Position numbers and translations under genes: made by a program | The notes under the pieces: generated by a model | What the model was told of the DNA's origin: nothing | Databases searched by the model: none | Seen by the model: the letters and a program-made list of their open reading frames with translations, nothing else | In this document: one piece after another, positions 44,629 to 53,693 of the stretch | Numbering within the stretch: the stretch's first letter is position 1 | Layout of the letters: every line of letters begins with the position of its first letter | NCBI RefSeq assembly: GCF_001696455.1 | Contig: NZ_MAUJ01000008.1 | Span: forward strand, 188,501-252,500 | DNA: 64,000 nt | Reading direction: 5' to 3' | Source of the DNA: Pseudoalteromonas luteoviolacea | GTDB lineage: Bacteria > Pseudomonadota > Gammaproteobacteria > Enterobacterales > Alteromonadaceae

Positions 44629-44830
44629 TCTTAAACCTCAATTAAAAGAGCATTTAAAAAGAGCATAAAAAAACCGCCGAAACTATCTTAAAATACCTAA
44701 GAAGTCGGTTGTTCTTTTATTTCTACCATCGAACTCCAAATCGGAGTTCCTGTTTAATAGCCTGAAATCCAGACTTTTCATTTAACTTTCAGCGGCCAGA
44801 AGCCGAGAAAGTTCGCACATTATAAGGATA
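44629..44830 (-). promoter_or_regulatory. S10 operon structured leader with attenuator-like hairpin
   Basis: About 200 nt of leader before rpsJ fold into several hairpins on the minus strand. A 7-bp stem, GAACTCC-gattt-GGAGTTC, lies at 44731-44749. The most downstream structure, about 44671-44710 (ACCGACTTCTTA...TAAGATAGTTTCGGCGG), is followed by seven T residues near 44665-44671 and so resembles the attenuator that L4 controls in the E. coli S10 leader. The match is by layout, not by conserved sequence that I can verify. Confidence 0.6.
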
Positions 44831-45127
44831 CTGGTGATAAATGCAACAACTAAATGCAATAATTTTGTCGCATTGCGTTTGTTTACCCAACGAGGTGAAA
44901 AGGCACCGCAAACAAAATAAATTAACCGCACATTTTGGCGTCATAATGATCAGCGTGTTTATCCTCGTACTATACTTATCGACAACGAGTAAGGTAAAAC
45001 ACCAACACATATAACATAAACGCAGAGCCGAAGTGTGTTATCTAGGTGCTGCAAGAACCCACTGGACAATGGTCAGTCCAGTTAATCCCTGATATTCTAT
45101 TGCAAAAATTTATACTTGGTACTGCGT
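44831..45127. other. Divergent region between the S10 operon and plsB
   Basis: About 300 nt that must hold the S10 operon promoter (leftward) and the plsB promoter (rightward). A 7-bp inverted repeat, ACTGGAC-aatggtca-GTCCAGT (45061-45082), lies 46 nt before plsB. No gene is supported; tufA or other str-operon genes are absent. Confidence 0.45.
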
Positions 45128-47553
45128 ATGCGCTTATTATCACAAAGTCTCAATGTGCTCGCTCGGTGGACAAATTGGCTCTTAGTTAAAAGTAAACTGT
45201 TGCCGGAAGACCCCGTTTCTCAGTTTAATCTTGATCCTAGCCTACCCACTTTTTATGTGACTCGACTAAATTCTCATGCAGATCTCGCAGCGTTGGACCG
45301 TATGTGTAAACAGCTTGGCTTGCCAAGCCCAATGCAAATGCAAACTATCGGTAGTACAGACATCCCCCGATTTATTGCAATGCAAAACCCAACGCCGTTG
45401 TTTTCTAAAACAGCGAAACCCAGCAATGCTTTGCAATTGAGCAAAGATATTTTTCATGCCTTAAAGGCAAACCCAACGGCCAAAGCACAAATTCTCCCAG
45501 TGTCTGTTTTTTGGGGCAGAGATCCTGGTAAAGAAAAACCCGGTCTCGCAACTTTGCTCGGTCACTCGCTCACCCCGAGTTGGCTAAGAAAGAGTTTTGT
45601 GTTGTTATTTTCTGGACGCGACAACTTAGTGCGCTTCTCGGCACCGATTGCAGTCGAGCAATTAATGAATGATAAAGCCGACGTCGAAGAGTTGCCACAA
45701 AAACTACTTCGTGTTGCCCGTGTGCACTTTCGTCGCCAACAACTTGCGGCTACAGGCCCTAAGTTGCCTTCCCGTGAAGCCTTGTTTAATTCGATACTCG
45801 CGGCACCCAACATTAAAAAAGCCATCGCAGAAGAAGCCAAAGCAAAAGGCCTCAGTCATCACGAAGCGCGGCTTAATGCCCAAGAGTTACTCGATGAAAT
45901 TGCCGCTAATTACTCAGATGCAATGGTCAGGGTCGCCGACCGCGTTTTAACTTGGCTATGGAATAAACTCTACAATGGTATTGAAGTAAAGAATGCTGAT
46001 GAAGTACGCGCTTTAGCTGATAAAGGCCATGAAATAATCTATGTGCCCTGTCATCGCAGTCATATGGATTATTTACTTTTGACCTATGTAATCTATCATC
46101 AAGGGTTGGTACCACCTCATATTGCTGCAGGAGTAAATCTTAATTTCTTCCCCGCGGGGGTATTTTTAGACGCTCTGGGGCTTTCTTTATACGTAGGTCA
46201 TTTGCAGGTAATAAGCTGTATTCCGCGGTATTTAAAGAGTACCTCAGCCAGCTCTTTATTAAGGGCTACTCAGTCAAGTTTTATACAGAGGGTGGCCGCA
46301 GCCGCACAGGAAGACTATTACCGCCAAAAACAGGTATGCTGGCCATGACAATGCAGTCTATGCTGCGCGGGATCGATAGACCTATCTCAATTGTGCCAGT
46401 CTATATTGGCTACGAACATGTCATGGAGATAAATACGTATCTCAAAGAACTTGCGGGCAGTAACAAGAAAAACGAATCTGTACTTGGTGTATTTAAGGCA
46501 ATCAAAAACTTGAGAAACTATGGGCGTGGCTACTTAAACTTCGGTCAACCGATTCACCTCAATCAGTACTTAAATGAACATCAACCGGACTGGCGTCAAT
46601 CAATTTCAGCTGACGACGCCCCCAAACCACAATGGCTTAATGGTCAGGTGGCCAATGTCGCAGACCAGATCATGACAAATATCAACGCCAGTGCGGCTTT
46701 GAATGTGATTAATTTAGTCGCAACGATATTGCTCAGTAATGAACAATTTGCCCTTAGTAGGCAGAAGCTCATAGAGCAGCTGCGCTTTTATATGGCTTTG
46801 CAAAAGCGAGCTAAGTACAGTGAGTACGTTACGCAACCAAATGAAGATGCAGATGCCTTGCTTGAACATGCCCTTAAGCTTGAAAAACTCGAAGTGCTAC
46901 AAGATGGTTTAGGTGACATTATCACGATAAAAGAGCAGGAAAGGACGTTATTCAATTACTATCGTAACAACATCTTACACTTGTTCGCTGTCCCGAGCGT
47001 CATTGCACAAATGCTGTTTAACCGCTACGAAGTGACCCGACAAGAGTGTGAAGAAAAGCTGGCTACACTCTACCCTTTGTTTGCCAAAGAGTGGTTCCTA
47101 ATGCCTATGCGCGAAGGCTACATTCAGGACATACTCACCAGTTTTGCCGAGCATAACCTAATTACTTTTGATGGGTCGCAAGCCGTCACCAACAAAGACA
47201 ACAGTGCACTCACCAAATTAGAAATGTTGGGCAAGGTCTGCCACCTGACGCTAGAACGCTACGCCATCACCAGTAGTTTGATTTTAAAACACCAAGACAT
47301 TAAACGCGCGGAGTTAGAGAGTGAAAGCGAAATATTAGCCAATCGTTTGGGCACTCTTCATGGTATTAAAAGCCCCGAGTTCTTCGATAAAAAGGTATTA
47401 AGTAACTTTATTAATACCATGAAAGAACAAGAGTTTATTGCTATCTCTGAGCAACAGACTATCAGTGCAACAGCGCCATTAACCCAGTTACAGCAACACT
47501 TGAACGACTTATTGCCAGCACGGATCTGGCAATCTATTCACGATACACTATAG
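45128..47553 (+). pseudogene. plsB: Glycerol-3-phosphate 1-O-acyltransferase PlsB, frameshifted in this sequence
   Basis: Inner-membrane-associated enzyme that adds the first acyl chain to glycerol-3-phosphate in phospholipid synthesis. The N-terminal part includes the catalytic acyltransferase motif CHRSHMDYLLL. The frame breaks at the G run 46156-46160 (NFFPAG). With one extra G the sequence reads on as IFRRSGAFFIRRSFAG..., FYTEGGRSRTGRLLPPKTGM, joining the C-terminal frame that ends at 47553. The restored protein is 808 residues; E. coli PlsB is 807. A TTG at 45116 could add four residues. Homopolymer miscount is the likely cause. Confidence 0.9.
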
Positions 47554-47571
47554 AAATTCATGCGTCAGTGC

Positions 47572-48429
47572 CTAACGCTGACGCATTACACCCTCTTGGA
47601 TGGTTGACGCGACCAATTCACCCTGACGATTGAAAAACTGCCCACGAACTAACCCTCTACCATTACTGGCACTTGGACTATCTACACTGTAGAGCATCCA
47701 ATCATCCAACCTAAATGGGCGATGGAACCACATTGCATGATCTATGGTTGCCACCTGCATGTTCGGTTGCATAAATGAAAGCCCATGCGGTTGCAGCGCC
47801 GTTGGCAAAAATTCAAAGTCAGAGGCATAGGCTAAAAGGTAATTATGAATGCGCCGCTCATCAGGCATTTGCCCATTGGCTTTGAACCATACATGACGCT
47901 TAGCCGGTGCCTTTTGAGGCTGAAATGGATTTTGGAAATTCACCGGTCGCATGTCTAACGGCATTTCTTGCGTAAACTTAGGTCTGAGAGATTCAGGGAT
48001 CAGCTCAGCATTATCTTGATAGAACTGCAATGCAGACTTGAGAGTTTCTGGCTCAGGGACGGCGGGCATCTCACTTTGGTGAGACATACCAGACTCATCA
48101 CCTTGAAAAGACGCTGTCATATAAAAAATAGGCTTACCATACTGAATTGCGCTCACCCGACGCGTGCTAAAGCTGCGCCCATCTCGAATATTCTCAACAT
48201 CATAAACAATGGGTTTGCTCGCGTCACCGGGACGCAAAAAGTAAGAGTGTAATGAATTAACGTAGCGCCCTTCCGGCAGCGTATATTTCGCCGCTGACAG
48301 CGCTTGTCCCATCACTTGACCACCAAATACTTGAGGAAAGCCAAGATCTTGGCTCTGGCCACGATAAATACCTTGCTCTATTTCTTCCAAACTTAATAAA
48401 TCAAGCAAGTCCTGTAACACTTGGCTCAT
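47572..48429 (-). CDS. tesB: Acyl-CoA thioesterase II
   Basis: Double-hotdog thioesterase that hydrolyses medium- and long-chain acyl-CoA. The 285-residue protein matches TesB throughout: QGIYRGQSQDLGFPQVFGGQVMGQALSAA, HSYFLRPGD, GRSFSTRRVSAIQ, the catalytic Asp in ATIDHAMWFHRPF, SASNGRGLVRG and the final STIQEGVMR. The open frame reaches 48444, but ATG 48429 (MSQVLQDLLDLL) matches the family start and has GAGG 6 nt upstream. A hairpin (47561-47585) straddles its stop codon. Confidence 0.95.
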   Translation of the reverse strand: MSQVLQDLLDLLSLEEIEQGIYRGQSQDLGFPQVFGGQVMGQALSAAKYTLPEGRYVNSLHSYFLRPGDASKPIVYDVENIRDGRSFSTRRVSAIQYGKPIFYMTASFQGDESGMSHQSEMPAVPEPETLKSALQFYQDNAELIPESLRPKFTQEMPLDMRPVNFQNPFQPQKAPAKRHVWFKANGQMPDERRIHNYLLAYASDFEFLPTALQPHGLSFMQPNMQVATIDHAMWFHRPFRLDDWMLYSVDSPSASNGRGLVRGQFFNRQGELVASTIQEGVMRQR

Positions 48430-48503
48430 TGCCCACCTCATCATTGTAGTTACTGCAATTACTGATAATAATACACTAATCTACTTTTAAATGAGTATTT
48501 ATA

Positions 48504-48965
48504 ATGGCTTATTGGTTATTCAAAACAGAACCGGATGCATATTCTCTCGACGACTTAAAAAATGCACCACAACAAAGCACCTTTTGGGAAGGCATAAGAA
48601 ACTATCAAGCTCGTAACTTTATGCGCGACAGTATGCAAGAAGGCGATCTCGTATTCATTTACCACTCTAGCTGCAAGATACCCAGCGTGGTGGGCATAGC
48701 TAAAGTCACAAAAGCAGCGGAGGTAGACCCGTATCAATTCGATACATCGAGTGACTACTACGATCCCAAATCCAGCCCCGACAATCCACGTTGGATTGGC
48801 GTCACGGTGCAGTATGTTGAACAATTGTCAAAGCCTGTGACGCTAAAAGCAATCAAAGCCGATGACAACATTGTCGATTTGGCACTGAAAAAAGCAGGTC
48901 GTTTATCGATTATGCCCGTCACAGAAGTCGAATGGCACCACATCATTACTATGTCACAACCATAA
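48504..48965 (+). CDS. EVE domain-containing protein
   Basis: A 153-residue single-domain protein of the EVE/PUA-like fold, related to human THYN1: MAYWLFKTEPDAYSLDDL, WEGIRNYQARNFMRDSMQEGDLVFIYHSSCKIPSVVGIAKV, DPKSSPDNPRWIGVTVQYVEQLSKPVTL. EVE domains bind modified bases in nucleic acids in the cases studied. Found here as a stand-alone housekeeping-type copy, not next to restriction genes. Confidence 0.9.
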   Translation: MAYWLFKTEPDAYSLDDLKNAPQQSTFWEGIRNYQARNFMRDSMQEGDLVFIYHSSCKIPSVVGIAKVTKAAEVDPYQFDTSSDYYDPKSSPDNPRWIGVTVQYVEQLSKPVTLKAIKADDNIVDLALKKAGRLSIMPVTEVEWHHIITMSQP

Positions 48966-49175
48966 TCAGCTGTGCTTTTTGCTCCGGCGAGTTTTTACTC
49001 GCCCTTCTTTTGGAATAATCGTGATGTACAGTAGCAACGCTATCCATGAAAAAAACAGTGTGCCTATCAGCCAGCCATTTTTCTCATGACCTTTTGAACG
49101 TTTACTGCCTGCGATTAGACCAATTGGTGCAATGTATAAGCATACTGCAAAAACCAGCAACATCAGCTCATTCAT
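48966..49175 (-). CDS. Small membrane protein, unknown
   Basis: A 69-residue protein with two hydrophobic segments (about 3-21 and 32-54), a short loop (GSKRSKGHEKNGW) and a basic tail (KTRRSKKHS). ATG 49175 overlaps the potassium channel stop as ATGA and has GGGAG upstream, so it is translationally coupled to that gene. A TTG at 49187 is less likely. Family not recognised; an accessory role for the channel is a guess from coupling only. Confidence 0.65.
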   Translation of the reverse strand: MNELMLLVFAVCLYIAPIGLIAGSKRSKGHEKNGWLIGTLFFSWIALLLYITIIPKEGRVKTRRSKKHS

Positions 49176-50233
49176 ATCTGCTCCCAAGCCACCTCGTTAA
49201 CTAATACCCTTTGTGGTGCTATATAGTGAACAATGTCTCCCGCCTTGATGTCGTAATCTAATGGGGGATTTAAGTCCATATCTTGACCACTTCGGTCATG
49301 CGCTACCCCAAGCAAAGTAGCATTATGTCGTTCTTTAAAAAACATAAACAGTTGCCCAAACTGACAAGCTTTCACAGATGAAGGCAACTGTAAACTAAAC
49401 TGGGTATCACCATGTAATGTAGAGAGCAATTCCTCCTGTACTCTACTAGAGCCGGGATCCTGCATAGAACGCACCAAAATTTCAGCAGACATCGCTGATG
49501 AGCACTCTACATTTGAGCAATGTAAACGCAAGAGCCGTGCTTTCGTCTCATCTGTAAAATGCGCACTAATATGTGCACCCGACTTAATCATAGGGCTAAG
49601 CTTTAATGCTGTGGTAAACGTATGGTCATCATCTTTGCCATCTACAATGACTTTATCTGCATACTCTACCGCCGCACGCTTCAGTTGCTCATCATCGGTA
49701 AAACTCACTAATCGTACAAAATCAACCTGTGCAAAACGCAGTAATGGGTGCTCCATATCTTCATGCACGGCCAATACAATGCGCCTATCCACGCGTTTGT
49801 TATCAGCTAGGATGAACTCTATCATTTTCTCTGTTCGAGTCGGATGCCAGCCAAATATAATGATATGATCTTTGAGGTGTGAGAAATTCTTATCGCCTTT
49901 CATAGCTCTTTTTACCCATAATGTAATCTCTTGCCCAACTTTGCCTAACAACACGCCAAAGAGTGCTAAGCCAAATGGTATTTGAAACAAGGCAACAACC
50001 CATCGCCCTAACTCCGTAGCGGCACTAAAGTCGCCATATCCAACGGTTGATGTTGTAACGACATAGTAATAAACGTATGTGTCGAGCGGTAATAATGCTT
50101 GCTCTTGTGCCGTCCACAACAAAACCCAAGTCAGCCACATATGACTAACAGTGGCCAACAGCAAAATTTCCCAACTTGCTCTATTTATATGCGTCTGTAT
50201 TTGTACCAGTATGCGCTTAAATACAATTGGCAT
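49172..50233 (-). CDS. Two-TM potassium channel with RCK domain
   Basis: A 353-residue inner-membrane ion channel of the MthK/Kch type. Two membrane segments (about 22-41 and 77-100) flank a pore helix and the selectivity filter TTSTVGYGD (60-68), which fits potassium. The cytoplasmic part is a TrkA-N/RCK domain (about 120-245) followed by a TrkA-C-like end (GDIVHYIAP). The usual RCK glycine loop GXGXXG reads IIIFGWHPTR, so nucleotide binding may be altered or lost. It has an AGGGTAATT ribosome site. The small membrane gene downstream is coupled to it. Confidence 0.9.
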   Translation of the reverse strand: MPIVFKRILVQIQTHINRASWEILLLATVSHMWLTWVLLWTAQEQALLPLDTYVYYYVVTTSTVGYGDFSAATELGRWVVALFQIPFGLALFGVLLGKVGQEITLWVKRAMKGDKNFSHLKDHIIIFGWHPTRTEKMIEFILADNKRVDRRIVLAVHEDMEHPLLRFAQVDFVRLVSFTDDEQLKRAAVEYADKVIVDGKDDDHTFTTALKLSPMIKSGAHISAHFTDETKARLLRLHCSNVECSSAMSAEILVRSMQDPGSSRVQEELLSTLHGDTQFSLQLPSSVKACQFGQLFMFFKERHNATLLGVAHDRSGQDMDLNPPLDYDIKAGDIVHYIAPQRVLVNEVAWEQI

Positions 50234-50434
50234 TAATTACCCTAGTTTTGTGTATTGCTCCTTGATTGACATCATCTTATAGTGGCAGAGCAAGTCAATG
50301 CTTTAACGTTAAAAAGTTGCTTTTTTCAGCATATTTCTACGGACCTAACTTTTACTCTAATGAAGTAAAGAACTCGTAATTTTTGTATTTATATGTGTAT
50401 ACTTTGGAAAGCAGCAAGAGTATGAGGTGAAAAT

Positions 50435-51388
50435 ATGGCGGGCGTATTAGCTTCAGTCGACCAACGCACACAGTTGGTGGGTGAAAATCGATTAGAATTG
50501 TTGCTATTTCATTTACACAGTCGACACTTGTTTGCACTCAATGTATTCAAAGTGAAAGAAGTCGTTAAGCTACCACACCTCAATAAGATGCCGAATGCTC
50601 ACCCCAAAATTGCAGGGGTGACCAATATTCGCGGTGAATCTATCCCTGTTATCGATCTCAGACAAGCGATTTGCATGCCTGACACTGAGTACGATAGTGA
50701 CAGTAACTTAGTTATCACTGAGTACAACCGAACTGTGCAGGCATTTTTAGTGGGTAAAGTTGATCACATCGTCAATACGACATGGTCTGATATTATGCCC
50801 ACGCCAAAGACTGTGGGACGCAATCATTACTTAACGGCGCTCACTAAAATCCAACGTGACGGCACTGAACATATTGTCGAGATCATAGATGTTGAAAAGG
50901 TATTGGCTGAGATTATCGATTACGATGTAGAAATCCCAGAAGGGGTGCTGGATGAAAGTATCCTAAACCAGTTCCAAGGTCGCAAAATTCTCCACGCGGA
51001 TGACTCTGCTACAGCCCGTCGCCAAGTGTCAGATACGCTTGCTCAAATTGGCATTGAGATCATTCCTGCAACGGATGGTCAAGAAGCGCTCAATTTACTT
51101 AAGCATTGGGCTGATGAAGGCATCGACGTAAACAATGAGTTGATGGCCGTGATCACGGACGCCGAAATGCCGGTGATGGATGGCTACAGACTCACATATG
51201 AAATTCGCAATGATGAACGACTAAAAGACCTTTACGTCATACTTAATACGTCTTTAAGTGGCAGCTTTAACCAAGCCATGGTTGAAAAGGTCGGCTGTAA
51301 TGCCTTTTTATCTAAGTTTCAGCCAGATCTGTTAGTCCAAGAAATGCAAAAGCGACTCAAACAAATTTTAGACCAAAAAACTGTATAA
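50435..51388 (+). CDS. cheV: Chemotaxis coupling protein CheV (CheW-REC fusion)
   Basis: Couples chemoreceptors to CheA and damps signalling by phosphorylation. The 317-residue protein has a CheW domain (about 15-165: LLLFHLHSRHLFALNVFKVKEVV, GVTNIRGESIPVIDLRQAI) and a response-regulator receiver domain (about 180-310: KILHADDSATARRQV) with phosphoacceptor Asp in VITDAEMPVMDGY. It works with the several chemoreceptors in this window. The LexA-type box of uvrD overlaps its stop codon. Confidence 0.95.
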   Translation: MAGVLASVDQRTQLVGENRLELLLFHLHSRHLFALNVFKVKEVVKLPHLNKMPNAHPKIAGVTNIRGESIPVIDLRQAICMPDTEYDSDSNLVITEYNRTVQAFLVGKVDHIVNTTWSDIMPTPKTVGRNHYLTALTKIQRDGTEHIVEIIDVEKVLAEIIDYDVEIPEGVLDESILNQFQGRKILHADDSATARRQVSDTLAQIGIEIIPATDGQEALNLLKHWADEGIDVNNELMAVITDAEMPVMDGYRLTYEIRNDERLKDLYVILNTSLSGSFNQAMVEKVGCNAFLSKFQPDLLVQEMQKRLKQILDQKTV

Positions 51389-51398
51389 AAAGACAGTA
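51379..51398 (+). promoter_or_regulatory. LexA (SOS) box upstream of uvrD
   Basis: CTGTATAAAAAGACAG at 51381-51396 has the CTGT-N8-ACAG core, and flanking bases extend the match to the 20-bp consensus with two differences. It overlaps the cheV stop codon (51386-51388) and lies 130 nt upstream of the uvrD ATG. uvrD is an SOS gene in E. coli, which supports the call. Confidence 0.8.
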
Positions 51399-51527
51399 AC
51401 AAAGAAAATAAATACACTTATTTTTCAATGAAGTATCTTTTTTGCATGTTGAAACTCTCCCCAAAAACTGGGCTTTAAATGCCACGCTAGGTATACTTTG
51501 CCCTCACTTTTCGAAATAGGCGCAAAG

Positions 51528-53693
51528 ATGGACGTATCTGAATTACTTGACGGCTTGAATGACAAGCAAAGAGAAGCGGTTGCAGCACCGCTCAGCAACA
51601 TGCTCATTCTCGCAGGCGCAGGCTCTGGCAAAACTCGGGTGTTAGTTCACCGTATCGCTTGGTTGATGCAAGTTGAGCACGCTTCACCTTATAGTATCTT
51701 TGCTGTGACCTTTACCAATAAAGCCGCCAAAGAGATGCGAACACGTGTCGAAGAAACCTTGCAGAGCCCCGTTGGTGGCATGTGGATAGGCACCTTCCAT
51801 GGACTATCACACCGTATTTTACGCGCCCATCACCGAGAAGCAAAATTACCAGAGTCATTTCAGATACTCGATTCTGACGACCAACAGCGCATGATCAGAC
51901 GCCTTCTCAAGTCGATGAATATTGATGAAAAAAAGTGGCCAGCGAAGCAACTCAGCTGGTACATCAGCGCACGTAAAGATGAAGGGTTACGCCCTAAGGA
52001 TATCCAAGCCTTTGATGCCACTGAACAACTCATGCTCAACGTCTACACTGCCTATCAAGAAGCCTGCGACAGAGCCGGCCTTGTCGACTTCGCTGAAATA
52101 TTACTTCGTTGCTACGAACTCTTGCAGCAACAGCCTACGTTACTGCGTCATTATCAGCAGCGCTTTAGGCACATGTTAGTAGACGAGTTTCAAGATACCA
52201 ACAGCATCCAATATCAGTGGCTGAAACTGCTCGCTGGCGGCGAAAACAACATCATGATTGTCGGCGATGATGACCAAAGTATTTACGGCTGGCGTGGCGC
52301 AAAAATTGAAAACATTAAACGATTCTTGCAAGACTTTGATGCCGATACCATTCGCCTAGAACAAAACTACCGTTCCACCGCGACCATTTTGAAAGCATCT
52401 AACGCCTTAATTCAAAACAACTCTGAGCGCATGGGTAAGAGCCTTTGGACCGAAGGCAACCAAGGCGAACCCATTTCCATTTATGCCGCATTTAATGAGT
52501 TGGATGAAGCACGTTTTACGGTCGGTAAGATCAAATCTTGGCTGCAAGATGGCAACGCGCTCATCGATTGTGCCATTTTATACAGAAACAATGCGCAATC
52601 TCGCGTACTGGAAGAAGCCTTACTGCAAGAAGGGCTCAAATACCGCATCTATGGCGGCATGCGATTCTTCGAGCGCCAAGAAATCAAAGACGCCCTTTCT
52701 TACCTGCGTATTATCAGTAATCGTAATGACGACGCCGCATTTGAACGGGTGATCAATACTCCGGCGCGTGGCATTGGTGACAAAACACTCAGCCATATCC
52801 GCGATTGTGCCCGTAATGAGTCTTTACCACTGTGGTATGCTGCAAAAGCAGTCATCGAGCAGCAGCACCTAGCTGGACGTGCAGCCACTGCGGTGACTCG
52901 TTTTATCGAACTAATCGAACAACTGGATGAAAAGCTCGTAGAGCTAGAGCTGGCAGAACAAGCAAAAACAACCATTGAGCACTCTGGGTTGTTGGCCATG
53001 TATCAAGCTGAAAAAGGTGAGAAAGGCCGCGCTCGCGTAGAAAACTTAGAGGAATTGATCAACGCCTGTGGCCAATTCGAGCTACCAGTGGAAGAAGAGT
53101 TTACTTCGCCGCTGCAAGGTTTCTTAGCCTATACCTCTTTAGAAGCCGGTGAAGGACAAGCTGATGAACACGAAGATGCAGTACAAATGATGACATTGCA
53201 CTCGGCAAAAGGCTTGGAATTCCCATTAGTCTTCATGGTCGGTGTAGAGGAAGGTATGTTCCCCTCTCAGCAGAGCCACGAAGAGTCCGGCCGATTGGAA
53301 GAAGAGCGTCGTCTTTGCTATGTTGGCATGACTCGTGCGATGCAAAAATTATACATCAGTCATGCCGAGAGCCGCCGCTTGTATGGCCAAGAAAAGTACC
53401 ACAGTCCTTCACGCTTTTTACGAGAGCTCCCTGAAGAGTGCACCGAAGAGATCCGCATCAAAACGCAAGTGTCTCGACCCGCAAGTACCAATCGATTCAG
53501 TGCATCGGTGAGCCATGCTGCTTTTGAAGACAGTGGCTTTAGCTTAGGCCAACGCGTTTTGCACCCTAAATTTGGCGCAGGTACTGTGCTGAACTATGAA
53601 GGCAATGGTGCTCAATCTCGTGTTCAAGTAAATTTTGAAGACTTCGGTACCAAATGGCTGGTCACGGCTTATGCAAGACTCCAAGCAATCTAA
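51528..53693 (+). CDS. uvrD: DNA helicase II UvrD
   Basis: Superfamily 1A 3'-5' helicase for nucleotide excision and mismatch repair. 721 residues, against 720 in E. coli. Walker A LAGAGSGKTRVLVHRIAW, motif II LVDEFQDTNSIQY, motif III GDDDQSIYGWRGA, motif IV LEQNYRST, motif V TLHSAKGLEFPLVF and motif VI YVGMTRAM. C-terminal FGAGTVLNYEGNG...V NFEDFGTKWL is the tudor-like tail. ATG 51528 gives MDVSELLDGLNDKQREAV as in the family; an upstream TTG at 51498 adds ten unlike residues. tmcA begins inside its end. Confidence 0.96.
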   Translation: MDVSELLDGLNDKQREAVAAPLSNMLILAGAGSGKTRVLVHRIAWLMQVEHASPYSIFAVTFTNKAAKEMRTRVEETLQSPVGGMWIGTFHGLSHRILRAHHREAKLPESFQILDSDDQQRMIRRLLKSMNIDEKKWPAKQLSWYISARKDEGLRPKDIQAFDATEQLMLNVYTAYQEACDRAGLVDFAEILLRCYELLQQQPTLLRHYQQRFRHMLVDEFQDTNSIQYQWLKLLAGGENNIMIVGDDDQSIYGWRGAKIENIKRFLQDFDADTIRLEQNYRSTATILKASNALIQNNSERMGKSLWTEGNQGEPISIYAAFNELDEARFTVGKIKSWLQDGNALIDCAILYRNNAQSRVLEEALLQEGLKYRIYGGMRFFERQEIKDALSYLRIISNRNDDAAFERVINTPARGIGDKTLSHIRDCARNESLPLWYAAKAVIEQQHLAGRAATAVTRFIELIEQLDEKLVELELAEQAKTTIEHSGLLAMYQAEKGEKGRARVENLEELINACGQFELPVEEEFTSPLQGFLAYTSLEAGEGQADEHEDAVQMMTLHSAKGLEFPLVFMVGVEEGMFPSQQSHEESGRLEEERRLCYVGMTRAMQKLYISHAESRRLYGQEKYHSPSRFLRELPEECTEEIRIKTQVSRPASTNRFSASVSHAAFEDSGFSLGQRVLHPKFGAGTVLNYEGNGAQSRVQVNFEDFGTKWLVTAYARLQAI

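Noticed and set aside
46151..46165. Programmed frameshifting in plsB at the G run
   Set aside because: No stimulatory stem or slippery heptamer pattern is evident, and PlsB is not known to be frameshifted. A miscounted homopolymer explains it.
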